Positions 45,036 through 53,636 of a DNA stretch of 56,355 bases are shown one piece after another. The position numbers were made by a program, and so were the translations under genes. The notes below the pieces were generated by a model. The model was not told the origin of the DNA and searched no databases. It saw nothing but the letters and a program-made list of their open reading frames with translations. Source of the stretch: Synergistales bacterium (GTDB taxonomy: Bacteria > Synergistota > Synergistia > Synergistales > Aminiphilaceae); contig JAIPGA010000004.1 of NCBI GenBank assembly GCA_021736445.1, positions 1 through 56,355 on the forward strand, read 5' to 3'. The first letter of the stretch is position 1, and each line of letters begins with the position of its first letter.

Positions 45036-46034
45036 CTACGCGCCCCCCTTCTCCGACTGCTTCCGCGACTTCCGTCCGCGGGTCAGATCCTCGAGGATAC
45101 CCATGATCCCCCTGGGCTGTTTGACCACCACCAGGATGATCAGCAGACCGAAGATGATCAGATCGAGCCCGCCGCCGAGACCGCCGAACATCGCCCGGGT
45201 GTACTCCTGCAGCGGAATCAGTACCGCCGCGCCCAGCAGCGGACCCCAGAGGGTCCCCGTGCCGCCCAGCAGTGTGATGAGCACGAACTTCATGGAGACA
45301 TCCAGGGACATCACCATCGGCGGATCCACGCGGAAGTTGTACTGGGCGTAGAAGGCGCCGCAGAGCGCCGCCAGGAACGCCGAGACACCCATGGCGGTGA
45401 GCTTGGTCCACGTACTGTTCACGCCCAGGGACTCCGAGGCGTCCTGGCCTTCCCGGACAGCCCGGAGCAGGTAGCCCAGGCGGTTGCGCTCGATCCAGCG
45501 CACCGTGGAGAAGACGATCACCATCAGGCCGAGGGCCCCGTAGTAGTAGGGCACCTTGGACTCGTACCAGACGAAATTGGCGATGCCGGTATCGGTCAGC
45601 CCGTAGTCGAGCCCCAGGGCGCCGCCGACCCAGTCCCAGACCATGAAGAGACGGTTGAAGATCTCCACGATCGCGAAGGTGGCGATGGCGAAGTAGTGCC
45701 CCGTGAGCTTGAACACCGGGTAGCTGATCACCATCGCCACCGCGGCCGCGGCGAAGGCGCCGACGATCACACCCGGCCAGGGCAGCGTCTGGAAGTGCAC
45801 CACCGCCATCCCGGCGCCGTAGGCGCCGATGCCGAAGAAGACGGAGTGCCCGAAGGAGACCTGACCGCAGTACCCGCCCAGGACATTCCAGGACTGAGAC
45901 ATGGAGGCGTAGAGGAAGATCAGCAGAAAGACGTGCTGCGTGAAGGAGCTGGGCAGCACACCGGGGATGAGCGGCAGCAGGGCGAAGATCCCGAAGACCG
46001 CCGCGAGAAGGTAGTCCTTTCGTGCCAGATTCAT
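45036..46034 (-). CDS. livM: Branched-chain amino-acid ABC transporter permease LivM
   Basis: A 332-aa polytopic permease with GGYCGQVSFGHSVFFGIGAY, the LivM core, and a C-terminal GGTGTLWGPLLGA loop that contacts the ATPase. The ATG at 46034 lies 4 bases after livH. Confidence 0.94.
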   Translation of the reverse strand: MNLARKDYLLAAVFGIFALLPLIPGVLPSSFTQHVFLLIFLYASMSQSWNVLGGYCGQVSFGHSVFFGIGAYGAGMAVVHFQTLPWPGVIVGAFAAAAVAMVISYPVFKLTGHYFAIATFAIVEIFNRLFMVWDWVGGALGLDYGLTDTGIANFVWYESKVPYYYGALGLMVIVFSTVRWIERNRLGYLLRAVREGQDASESLGVNSTWTKLTAMGVSAFLAALCGAFYAQYNFRVDPPMVMSLDVSMKFVLITLLGGTGTLWGPLLGAAVLIPLQEYTRAMFGGLGGGLDLIIFGLLIILVVVKQPRGIMGILEDLTRGRKSRKQSEKGGA

Positions 46035-46038
46035 CGTC

Positions 46039-46899
46039 TCACCACCCAAAGAGTCCACGCGGCCGGAACATGACGACCACGATATAGATGCCGAAGACGG
46101 CCACGTACTTGAAGACCGGGGCGATGTAGAACCCGCTGTAGGCCTCCACGAGACCGATCATCAGCGCCGCCAGGAAGGCCCCGGGGATACTCCCGAACCC
46201 GCCGAGGGCCACGATCACGAAGGCGATGAGACTGAACAGACTCCCCACCTCGGGATGGACGGCGAGATAGGACGGCAGCAGCCCGCCGGCGATCCCGCAG
46301 CAGGCGCCGCCGAGCCCGAAGACCAGCGTGTAGATCCACTCCGTGTTGATCCCCATGAGCTCCGCAGCCTGCTTGTTCAGCGCCGTCGCCTGGATCGCCC
46401 AGCCGAGACGGGTCCGCTTGATCAGCCAGAAGAGCGTCCCCACCACCACCACGGCGAAGATGCCGATCACCACCTGGGGGAGAGGGATGACGATATCGCC
46501 GATGAGAAAGCGCTTGCCCCCGAGGATGGTGTCGCTGAGCAAACGGAAATTGGGGGAGAAGTTGTAGAGCGCCGTGTTCTTCAGCACCATCGAGAGACCG
46601 AAGGTGGCCAGAAGCGCCGAGAGCGCCGATTTCCCCACCGTAAATTTAATAATTAACTTATAGGTGAGCGCCGCAAGAATAAAGACAAAGACGGCGGCAC
46701 CGATCCAGGAGAACAGGGGATCGATATTCATCAGAAAACCAAGCCAGTAGCTCACGTACATGGCGACCATCAGGTACTCGCCATGCGCAAAGTTGATGAC
46801 ATCCATGACCCCCCAGATCAGACTGAGGCCAGTGGCGACCAGGGCGTAGAGCAGGCCCGTCAGCAGCCCGTCCAGGGTCACCTGAACAAATAAGGTCAT
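46039..46899 (-). CDS. livH: Branched-chain amino-acid ABC transporter permease LivH
   Basis: A 286-aa permease with GLLYALVATGLSLIWGVMDVINFAHG at its start and ALGGFGSIPGAFLAA near its end, the LivH coupling loop. The ATG at 46899 is preceded by GGAGG. It follows a terminator-like hairpin after livK. Confidence 0.94.
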   Translation of the reverse strand: MTLFVQVTLDGLLTGLLYALVATGLSLIWGVMDVINFAHGEYLMVAMYVSYWLGFLMNIDPLFSWIGAAVFVFILAALTYKLIIKFTVGKSALSALLATFGLSMVLKNTALYNFSPNFRLLSDTILGGKRFLIGDIVIPLPQVVIGIFAVVVVGTLFWLIKRTRLGWAIQATALNKQAAELMGINTEWIYTLVFGLGGACCGIAGGLLPSYLAVHPEVGSLFSLIAFVIVALGGFGSIPGAFLAALMIGLVEAYSGFYIAPVFKYVAVFGIYIVVVMFRPRGLFGW

Positions 46900-46936
46900 G
46901 ACCGCATACCCTCCATTCATGTGCAATGAGGTTCCC

Positions 46937-46976
46937 AAAAAAAGGCAACAGGGGAAGAAGGCTGTCCCCTGCTGCC
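46937..46976 (-). terminator. Partial terminator between livK and livH
   Basis: A 12-bp stem with one mismatch (GGCAGCAGGGGA with TCCCCTGTTGCC) is followed by seven T on the minus strand. It likely lowers livHMGF relative to livK. Confidence 0.85.
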
Positions 46977-47016
46977 ATACGGAAGATTGGTTCGCATTCT
47001 ACGAACAATCAACGAA

Positions 47017-47038
47017 GGGGAGTCCAGGCGGACTCCCC
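47017..47038 (-). terminator. Second hairpin after livK
   Basis: A perfect 9-bp stem GGGGAGTCC/GGACTCCCC with a 4-base loop lies 22 bases after livK. It has no T run and may protect the livK mRNA 3' end. Confidence 0.6.
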
Positions 47039-47059
47039 GGACTCCTCGTTCTGCTCCGC

Positions 47060-48316
47060 TTACCGCTCTTCCCAGGGAACCATGGGATAGACGAGTTCCG
47101 CATTGGCCACTTCAGGCGGATAGATGATCTTGTAATCGCCGCCCTGCAGCTGGGTGAGATAGCTCATGGCGAGCTCGTTCTGGCCGCCCGGTACGAAGGC
47201 CACCTCGCCCGAAAGCGTCAGCGGGGCCTCCCAGGTGTTGCTGTGGAGGGTCTTGGCCACCTTGTCGTGGTCCAGCTCGCCGGCCTTTTCGATGGCCTGG
47301 GCCAGCACGAACATGGCGGCGGCTTCCTTGATGCTGTCGCTGTCGAAGGGCACGCTGGGCTCGGTGATCTCCTTGTAGATCTCCTCCACAGCGGCGACGG
47401 CGGGCATCAGATCGGCGAACTGCGGCGAATAGCCGGTGCCGCCCATGAAGTAGTTGCCGTCATCGCCGAGCTGCTTGGCGATCATGGGATCCTGGTAGCC
47501 CGTGCAGTAGTTCAGCGACATCTTGGGGAGCCAGTTCATCTTCTTCATGGTCCGGACCCAGAGGGTGTAGTCGCCGCCGAGGCAGGCGCCGAAGACCACA
47601 TCGGGATCGGCCGCCTTGAGGCTCTGGACCTCGCTGTCCATGGTGGTGGCGCCGGGGCTGAAGGCCACGTCGGCCACGACCTCGTAGCCGGCTTCATCGG
47701 CAGCCGCCTTGCCCTCCTCGGCCGCGTGCTTCCCGAATTCGGTGTTCTCGTAGATCAGGCCCACGGTCTCGATGTCGGCGTCGTACTTCTCGTTCACCCA
47801 GTCCATGAAGGTCACGAATTCGTGGGACTCCGTCTTGTCCGTGGGGGCGATGCGGAAAAAGTGCTTGAAATTGCGTTCGGTCAGCGCCGCCGAGCTGGAG
47901 CAGCCGCACATGAAGATCTTGCCCTTGCGCTCCGCCACGAAGCTCGCCGGCTTGGTCACGGCGCTGTTGTAGGAACCGAGGATCGCCCAGACGCCCTCCT
48001 GGTTGAAGAGGCGCTCCGCCTCGGATTTCCCCACATTCGGCTTGCCCTGTGTGTCGGCATGGACCAGCTCGAACTTGTAGCCGTCCATGACACCTTCCTG
48101 GGCCGCCAGGGGCACATCAAGATCGGGATGGGCGTTGTTGATCACCTCGACGGCCGTCATGACCGCCGCCTTGCAGCGCTGTCCCGCCGTGGCGCAGGGG
48201 CCCGTCAGTGGATAGAGCGTCCCCAGCTTGATGACCTTATCCTGAGCCGCCGCGACGCCGCCGAGGGCGCCGAGCACCAGTGCCGCCACTACCGCAATTG
48301 CCAGAAACTTTCGCAT
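47060..48316 (-). CDS. livK: Branched-chain amino-acid ABC transporter substrate-binding protein
   Basis: A 418-aa exported binding protein with a Sec signal peptide (MRKFLAIAVVAALVLGALGG, cleavage likely after VAAA) and no lipobox Cys. The fold I periplasmic core starts with KVIKLGTLYPLTGP; Cys pairs (GPC/RC, CGCSSS) may form disulfides. AAGGAGG precedes the ATG. It imports amino acids or a related ligand with LivHMGF. Specificity is inferred only from the neighbours. Confidence 0.92.
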   Translation of the reverse strand: MRKFLAIAVVAALVLGALGGVAAAQDKVIKLGTLYPLTGPCATAGQRCKAAVMTAVEVINNAHPDLDVPLAAQEGVMDGYKFELVHADTQGKPNVGKSEAERLFNQEGVWAILGSYNSAVTKPASFVAERKGKIFMCGCSSSAALTERNFKHFFRIAPTDKTESHEFVTFMDWVNEKYDADIETVGLIYENTEFGKHAAEEGKAAADEAGYEVVADVAFSPGATTMDSEVQSLKAADPDVVFGACLGGDYTLWVRTMKKMNWLPKMSLNYCTGYQDPMIAKQLGDDGNYFMGGTGYSPQFADLMPAVAAVEEIYKEITEPSVPFDSDSIKEAAAMFVLAQAIEKAGELDHDKVAKTLHSNTWEAPLTLSGEVAFVPGGQNELAMSYLTQLQGGDYKIIYPPEVANAELVYPMVPWEER

Positions 48317-48372
48317 TACCTGTGCATCCTCCTTCCGATACCTGAACTGAAAGACAACCAACAGCTCCACCT

Positions 48373-48407
48373 GTTCCTCCGTCACCACCTTAGGTGAAGG
48401 GAGGAAC
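48373..48407 (-). promoter_or_regulatory. Hairpin in the livK 5' untranslated leader
   Basis: GTTCCTCC (48400-48407 on the minus strand) pairs with GGAGGAAC, with an inner CACC/GGTG stem. It starts about 12 bases after the predicted transcript start and ends about 56 bases before the ATG. It may stabilise the mRNA or act as an operator. Confidence 0.55.
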
Positions 48408-48425
48408 GATTCCAACACCAGGGAA

Positions 48426-48455
48426 AGTATACTCCACATACCCTCCTTCTTTCAA
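48426..48455 (-). promoter_or_regulatory. Promoter of livKHMGF
   Basis: Minus-strand TTGAAA (48455-48450), an 18-base spacer, and TATACT (48431-48426). Confidence 0.65.
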
Positions 48456-48482
48456 GGGGAACCAGCCTTCAGACCTCCCCTG

Positions 48483-48875
48483 CTATCCCCCGGCGCCCCC
48501 CTTTTCGCGTTCCGGGGGGAACGGTTCGAGAGAGACGCGGTCGGGGTCGAAGGTGGACAGGAAGACATCGCGGGAGAGCGTCAGCGCCCCTGTCGGACAG
48601 ATATCCTGGCAGAGACCGCAGAAACAGCACTTGCCGAAATCCACCTCCGGGTAGAGCCTGGGATAGCGCTCCCGCTCCCCCTCCGGCGCCTGGACCATCA
48701 CGATGGCCCGGTTGGGACAGACCCTGGCGCAGAGCGAGCAGGAGACACACTTTTCCAGCTCGTACAGATGTCTCCCTCGATACTTGTCGGCGAAGGGGAT
48801 CGCCTCGTCGGGAAAGGGGACGGTCATCGGCTTCGACAGGAGATTCCGCAGGACCACAGTCAGCATTTCCATCAT
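48483..48875 (-). CDS. nuoI: NuoI-like 8Fe ferredoxin subunit
   Basis: A 130-aa protein with two [4Fe-4S] motifs, CVSCSLCARVCP and CCFCGLCQDICP, spaced as in complex I NuoI and hydrogenase relatives. It would carry electrons between the NADH/formate module and NuoB. It is the last gene of nuoBCDI and is followed by the unrelated livK. Confidence 0.88.
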   Translation of the reverse strand: MMEMLTVVLRNLLSKPMTVPFPDEAIPFADKYRGRHLYELEKCVSCSLCARVCPNRAIVMVQAPEGERERYPRLYPEVDFGKCCFCGLCQDICPTGALTLSRDVFLSTFDPDRVSLEPFPPEREKGGAGG

Positions 48876-48881
48876 GGCAGA

Positions 48882-50042
48882 TCACCTATCCATATCGGCG
48901 GGACATATGTTCAGACTCCAGTAGATCGCGGGGATATCGGCGATCTCGGCGCCGGTGAACAGATGCTCCAGAAGGGGGATCATGTGGAGGAAGGAAGGCC
49001 CCTTGATCTTCACCCGCCAGGGCGTGGGCTCCCCGTTGCCCACCATGTACATCGCCCCTTCGCCGCGGGCCACCTCGTTGCGCACATAGACCTCCCCCTC
49101 GGGGAGCTTCATGGTCACATTGGGTTTCCCGAACCTCGGCGCGACGGCCTCCCCGCCGGGGAGCCCGGCCAGCGCCTGCCGGACCAGCGACATGGACTGC
49201 CGGATCTCGTCGGCGGCCAGCCGGTAGCGCGCCCCGGCGTCGCCCCCGGGCCTGGAAGGCACCTCGAACTCCAGCCGGTCGTAGACCTCGTAGGGCTCCT
49301 CGTCGCGCACGTCCCGGGCGATACCGGAGGCGCGGAGCACCGGCCCGGTGGCCCCGCAGCGGCGGGCCGCTTCGGGGGTAAGCACACCCACCCCTTCGGT
49401 CCGTTCCAGCAGGGTGAGGTACTCCGTCTCCAGCAGGCGGACCATCTCCTCCAGACGCTGGAGCACCCCTTCGATCCGTTCCGCCATCCCCGGCGGGAAG
49501 TCCCGCCGCACCCCGCCGGGGCAGATGTATCCGGCGGGATAGACCCTGCCCCCGGTGATCGCCTCGAAGAGGTCGAGGATGTAGTCCCGGTAGCCGAAGG
49601 CCATCTTGAAGCCCGTATCGAAGCCCAGAGCCAGCGAGAAGGCGCCGTACCAGATCAGGTGCGACTGGATCCGGGAGAGCTCGGCCATGACCACCCGGAT
49701 GTACATGGCCCGTTCCGGCACCTCCACGCCCAAAAGCTCCTCCACCGCCTCGGCGTGGAGGAGGTTCCAGTTGAGGGACTCGAAGACGCAGATCCGGTCG
49801 GAGAGCACGGCATTTTGGATGGGCGCCCGGTACTCCATGAGCTTCTCGAACCCCCGGTGGAGATAGCCCGGATCCGCCCTGGCCCGCACCACCCGCTCGC
49901 CGCGGATGCCCAGTTTGACGCCGAAGTTCCCCGACGCCGCATGGGCCGGACCGAAATAGAGGTCGTAGCCCTCCTCCCCGCAGGGGGAGAGCTCCGTCTC
50001 CGTCACCGCAATCCGGGTGCCGTCACTGGTCATAGTAGGCAC
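48882..50042 (-). CDS. nuoD: NuoD-like 49-kDa subunit
   Basis: A 386-aa protein homologous to NuoD and to the large subunit of group 4 NiFe hydrogenases. GPAHAASGNFGVKL, HRGFEKLME (62-70) and ELSRIQSHL are conserved. NiFe cysteines are incomplete: RICVFE at 83-88 keeps one Cys of the hydrogenase RICGxC, and the C-terminus ends NICPADMDR where hydrogenases have DPCxxC and NuoD has DPVMGEVDR. No NiFe site is likely. It overlaps nuoC by 20 bases. Confidence 0.88.
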   Translation of the reverse strand: MPTMTSDGTRIAVTETELSPCGEEGYDLYFGPAHAASGNFGVKLGIRGERVVRARADPGYLHRGFEKLMEYRAPIQNAVLSDRICVFESLNWNLLHAEAVEELLGVEVPERAMYIRVVMAELSRIQSHLIWYGAFSLALGFDTGFKMAFGYRDYILDLFEAITGGRVYPAGYICPGGVRRDFPPGMAERIEGVLQRLEEMVRLLETEYLTLLERTEGVGVLTPEAARRCGATGPVLRASGIARDVRDEEPYEVYDRLEFEVPSRPGGDAGARYRLAADEIRQSMSLVRQALAGLPGGEAVAPRFGKPNVTMKLPEGEVYVRNEVARGEGAMYMVGNGEPTPWRVKIKGPSFLHMIPLLEHLFTGAEIADIPAIYWSLNICPADMDR

Positions 50043-50532
50043 GCTCCCGTTCGTTGTCGCTGCTGTAGTGCTGCTCCCGCACGTAGGCCCGCCAGTCGAA
50101 GTCCTTCCGGAAGGGCGGCGGACCCTCCCACTCCTCCAGGAAGAGCGGGGCGAGATCGGGATTGCCGTCGAAGCGCACCCCGAAGAGCTCGTGGAGCTCC
50201 CGCTCGTGGATCCGGGCGTTCTCCCCGAAGAGGCCGCCCAGCGAGGGCGCCGCGGGATCGGACCTGTCCACCCGAACCTTCACCGTGACCACGGTCCCCA
50301 GGGCGCCGGACCAAAGATGACAGGTCTCCATAAGGATCCCCTCTTCGGGCCAGTCGGTCACCGACAGGGCCGAAAGATGATCGCATCCCTTCTCCTGGAG
50401 CCATCGGCAGAGCGGCACCAGCTGTCCCGCCTCCGCCTGCAGCCAGACCCGGCCCCGCCGCTGCACCCAGCCTTCCACGGCCGGGAACGCCTCGCCCGCC
50501 GCCTCGAGAAGCGCCGTCTCACGCTCTGCCAT
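50023..50532 (-). CDS. nuoC: NuoC-like 30-kDa subunit
   Basis: A 169-aa protein with the C-terminal NuoC signature: ERELHELFGVRFDGNPDLAPLFL, followed by PPFRKDFDW. It is a structural partner of NuoD in the quinone-module core. It is directly adjacent to nuoB and overlaps nuoD. Confidence 0.9.
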   Translation of the reverse strand: MAERETALLEAAGEAFPAVEGWVQRRGRVWLQAEAGQLVPLCRWLQEKGCDHLSALSVTDWPEEGILMETCHLWSGALGTVVTVKVRVDRSDPAAPSLGGLFGENARIHERELHELFGVRFDGNPDLAPLFLEEWEGPPPFRKDFDWRAYVREQHYSSDNERERAYYDQ

Positions 50533-50964
50533 CTATTCCATCTCCCTTACATGACGGAATATCTTCTCGCACCCTTCGAAGACCGCCTCCGGACGGGGCG
50601 GGCAGCCCGGGATATACATGGTCACCGGCAGGAAATCCCCCAGGCGCTTGATGGTGTTGTAGGAATCCCAGTACATCCCCCCCGTCATGGAACAGGCGCC
50701 CAGGGCCATGATCACCCGGGGCTCGGCCATCTTCTCGTAGACACGCTGCGCCCGCCGGATGGACTTCCAGGTCTGGTATCCGGCGATGAAGAGCACATCG
50801 GCGTGCCGCGGAGACGCCACGACAACCATCCCGAACCGCTCCATATCCCAGCGCGAACCAACCACCGGAAGCAGTTCGGCGAACCCGCAGGAGTTGAACC
50901 AGTTGAAGACCCATATGGATCGGATCAGGCGCTGCATTGTCTTCTTGTGTGCCGATACGGCCAT
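50533..50964 (-). CDS. nuoB: NuoB-like 20-kDa subunit with altered cluster N2 motif
   Basis: A 143-aa protein. It aligns well with NuoB: FGMVVVASPRHADVLFIAG, GACSMTGGMY (Cys91) and the PGCPPRPEA box (Cys121). The tandem Cys-Cys that supplies two N2 ligands reads NSCGF here (Cys26-Gly27), so only three of four expected ligands are seen. It is first in nuoBCDI, with its own promoter and a palindrome on the -10. Confidence 0.88.
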   Translation of the reverse strand: MAVSAHKKTMQRLIRSIWVFNWFNSCGFAELLPVVGSRWDMERFGMVVVASPRHADVLFIAGYQTWKSIRRAQRVYEKMAEPRVIMALGACSMTGGMYWDSYNTIKRLGDFLPVTMYIPGCPPRPEAVFEGCEKIFRHVREME

Positions 50965-51017
50965 CCTCTCAATGCCCCCTTCCCGGAGAAACCACCCGCC
51001 GGGCTGCTAAACGCAGG

Positions 51018-51032
51018 ATACATTACATGTAT
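51018..51032. promoter_or_regulatory. Palindromic operator candidate on the nuoB promoter
   Basis: ATACAT-TAC-ATGTAT, a perfect 6-3-6 palindrome, overlaps the -10 (51028-51033) and the transcript start region of nuoBCDI. It does not match a regulator site I can name. Confidence 0.5.
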
Positions 51033-51056
51033 ATGCCAACTATAGCCGTTTGTCAA
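51028..51056 (-). promoter_or_regulatory. Promoter of nuoBCDI
   Basis: Minus-strand TTGACA (51056-51051), a 17-base spacer, and TATACA (51033-51028). The 331-base gap 50965-51295 holds this promoter and a plus-strand promoter; the rest shows no gene. Confidence 0.75.
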
Positions 51057-51111
51057 GAGAATTCGGGATATTCAAACACTTGATCAACCGGCACCATCGC
51101 CGCCTCCATTC

Positions 51112-51139
51112 TTGAAAATGGAGCCCCTGCTTGTATAAT
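51112..51139 (+). promoter_or_regulatory. Promoter of nuoE-nuoF-fdhA
   Basis: TTGAAA (51112-51117), a 16-base spacer, and perfect TATAAT (51134-51139). The leader to the TTG start is about 146 bases. Confidence 0.8.
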
Positions 51140-51295
51140 AAAAAAATTACCTCCCCTATACGGGCCCCTGCATGGACGAAGGCACCGGTCGCAGGACAGT
51201 CATCCCCCCTCCTTCCGGGACCCGCCGGCCCGGCCGCCTCGATAGAGAAGGAGAACCGACTACCGAAGAGACAGAACCGAAAAGGAGGCATATCC

Positions 51296-51763
51296 TTGGA
51301 CGACAGAGAACAGAGGATCGCCGAAACGCGGCGGATCGTCGACCAGTACAAAACCACACAGGGCGCCCTCATCCCCTGCCTGCAGCACCTCCAGAACACC
51401 TTCGGCTACCTGCCCGCAGAGGCACTGGAGACCGCTTCCCGGGAGCTCTCCATCCCTCTCGCCGAGATCTACGGGGTGGCCACCTTCTACGCCCAGTTCC
51501 ACCTCTCGCCCCGGGGCCGGCACATCATCCGGATCTGCCGGGGGACGGCCTGCCATGTCAGGGGGAGCGCCACGCTGCTTGAGACGCTCAAGGAAACGCT
51601 CCACGTCGAGGAAAACGGCACCACCGAGGACAGACGGTTCACCCTCGAACCGGTGGCCTGCCTCGGGGCCTGCGGCCTGGCGCCGGTGATCACCGTGGAT
51701 CGAAAGACCTACGGGCGGCTGGGCGCCGACGATCTCCCGGGCATCCTCGAGCAGTACCCGTAA
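51296..51763 (+). CDS. nuoE: NuoE-like [2Fe-2S] subunit
   Basis: A 155-aa thioredoxin-fold protein. GYLPAEALETASRELSIPLAEIYGVATFYAQF is the NuoE helical part, and the four [2Fe-2S] cysteines are in CRGTACHV and ACLGACGLAP. TTG at 51296 has AAAGGAGG with an 8-base spacer; no ATG fits. It would pass electrons between NuoF and downstream clusters. Confidence 0.92.
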   Translation: MDDREQRIAETRRIVDQYKTTQGALIPCLQHLQNTFGYLPAEALETASRELSIPLAEIYGVATFYAQFHLSPRGRHIIRICRGTACHVRGSATLLETLKETLHVEENGTTEDRRFTLEPVACLGACGLAPVITVDRKTYGRLGADDLPGILEQYP

Positions 51764-51856
51764 CAGCCGACCCGCCGACACCCGTCACGGAGGATCCGAA
51801 GCGGGAAGGATCCCGCAACAGTGTGCAGCAGAGATCCACAGCAGAGGAGGAACAAC

Positions 51857-53617
51857 ATGCCAACCTACCAGAGGCAGGTGCTGATCTGCGGCGGCACAGG
51901 CTGCGTCGCCAGCGGGAGCCTCGAACTGCAGGAAGCGCTGAAAGACCGTCTGGAAGCGTGCGGACTGACCGATCGCGTACTGGTGCTCCAGACAGGATGC
52001 CACGGAATCTGCGAAGCCGGTCCGATCGTCGTCATCCATCCGGAGGGCACCGTGTACACCGAGGTCCGGCCGGAGGACGCCGCGGAGATCGTAGAGGAAC
52101 ATCTGCGCCGCGGGCGACACGTAGAGCGGCTGATGCAGCGGGACATCCACTCCTTCTACGCCGGCCAGATGCGCCTCACGCTGCAGAACTGCGGCCGCAT
52201 CGACCCGGAGCGTATCGAGGAATACATCGCCTACGACGGATACCAGGGCCTGGCCAACGCCCTCTTCTCCATGACACCCGAAGAGGTGGTCGAACAGGTC
52301 GCGCTCTCGGGACTCCGCGGCCGTGGCGGGGGCGGCTTCCCCACAGGCAAAAAGTGGGAGTTCTGCGCCCGCGCCGGGGGCGGGAAGAAATACGTCATCT
52401 GCAACGCCGACGAAGGCGACCCGGGGGCCTTCATGGACCGTTCGCTCCTCGAAGGGGATCCCAATGCGATCCTGGAGGGGATGGCCATCGGCGCCTACGC
52501 CATGGGCGCCGACGAAGGGTACATCTACTGCCGTACGGAATACCCCCTGGCCGTCGAACGCCTCCACACCGCCATCGCGCAGGCGGAGGAATACGGCCTG
52601 CTGGGCGACAACATCATGGGAACGGACTTCTCCTTCCATGTCCACATCAAGGAAGGGGCGGGCGCCTTCGTCTGCGGCGAGGAGACCGCCCTCATGGCCT
52701 CCATAGAGGGGAAACGGGGGACCCCCCGTCCCCGTCCGCCCTTTCCCGCCGACTCCGGGCTCTGGGGGAAGCCCACCAACATCAACAATGTGGAGACCTG
52801 GGGGCAGATACCCCAGATCATCCTGAAGGGAGGAGACTGGTACAACGCCGTCGGCACGGAGCGGTCCAGGGGGACGAAGGTCTTCGCCCTCACCGGCAAG
52901 GTGAACAACACGGGGCTCGTGGAGGTCCCCATGGGGATCACCCTCCGGGAGATCATCTTCGACATCGGCGGTGGGATCCGGAAGGGCAAGGGATTCAAAG
53001 CAGTGCAGATCGGGGGACCCTCGGGGGGATGCCTCACCGAGGAGCACCTCGACCTCCCGGTGAGCTACGAATCGCTCAGCGAGGCGGGTGCCATCATGGG
53101 CTCCGGCGGCCTGGTCGTCATGGACGACGAGACCTGCATCGTCGATGTGGCGCGTTTCTTCCTGGAGTTCACCCAGGCGGAGTCCTGCGGCAAATGCCCA
53201 CCCTGCCGCGAGGGGACCAAAAAGATGCTGGACATCCTGAACCGCATCACCGAAGGAGAGGGCTCGCCGGAGGACATCGACACCCTCGAACGGCTGGCGT
53301 ACCAGATCAGGGAGACCTCCCTCTGCGGCCTCGGGCAGACAGCCCCGAACCCCGTTCTGACCACCCTCCGCTATTTCCGCGACGAGTACATGGCCCATAT
53401 CGAGGAGAAGCGCTGCCCCGCAGGGGTCTGCCAGGCACTGACGGGGTATTCCATCGACCCGGACAGATGCGTAGGGTGCACCAAGTGCGCCCAGGTGTGC
53501 CCCGTACAGGCTATCCAGGGAGAACGGGGCACCCCGCACTCCATCGACAGGGAAACGTGCATTCAGTGCGGCGCCTGTGTCAAGGCCTGTCCGGTACAGG
53601 CGATCAGCCGCTCGTAG
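51857..53617 (+). CDS. nuoF: NuoF-like FMN/NAD(H) subunit with added ferredoxin domains
   Basis: A 586-aa protein of three parts. Residues 1 to about 100 are a thioredoxin-like [2Fe-2S] domain (CGGTGC, CHGIC). The NuoF core has GLRGRGGGGFPTGKKWEF (FMN and NADH loop) and the [4Fe-4S] ligands SCGKCPPCREG and SLCGLG. The C-terminus has two [4Fe-4S] motifs (CVGCTKCAQVCP and CIQCGACVKACP). The same layout occurs in HydB of bifurcating hydrogenases and in NAD-dependent formate dehydrogenases. The ATG follows AGAGGAGG. Confidence 0.93.
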   Translation: MPTYQRQVLICGGTGCVASGSLELQEALKDRLEACGLTDRVLVLQTGCHGICEAGPIVVIHPEGTVYTEVRPEDAAEIVEEHLRRGRHVERLMQRDIHSFYAGQMRLTLQNCGRIDPERIEEYIAYDGYQGLANALFSMTPEEVVEQVALSGLRGRGGGGFPTGKKWEFCARAGGGKKYVICNADEGDPGAFMDRSLLEGDPNAILEGMAIGAYAMGADEGYIYCRTEYPLAVERLHTAIAQAEEYGLLGDNIMGTDFSFHVHIKEGAGAFVCGEETALMASIEGKRGTPRPRPPFPADSGLWGKPTNINNVETWGQIPQIILKGGDWYNAVGTERSRGTKVFALTGKVNNTGLVEVPMGITLREIIFDIGGGIRKGKGFKAVQIGGPSGGCLTEEHLDLPVSYESLSEAGAIMGSGGLVVMDDETCIVDVARFFLEFTQAESCGKCPPCREGTKKMLDILNRITEGEGSPEDIDTLERLAYQIRETSLCGLGQTAPNPVLTTLRYFRDEYMAHIEEKRCPAGVCQALTGYSIDPDRCVGCTKCAQVCPVQAIQGERGTPHSIDRETCIQCGACVKACPVQAISRS

Positions 53618-53636
53618 AATGGGGGTCCACAGAGCA

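Noticed and set aside
51080-51087. TTGATCAA between the two redox promoters as an FNR/CRP site
   Set aside because: The half-sites lack the four-base spacer of an FNR box, so the match is to half-sites only and could be chance.
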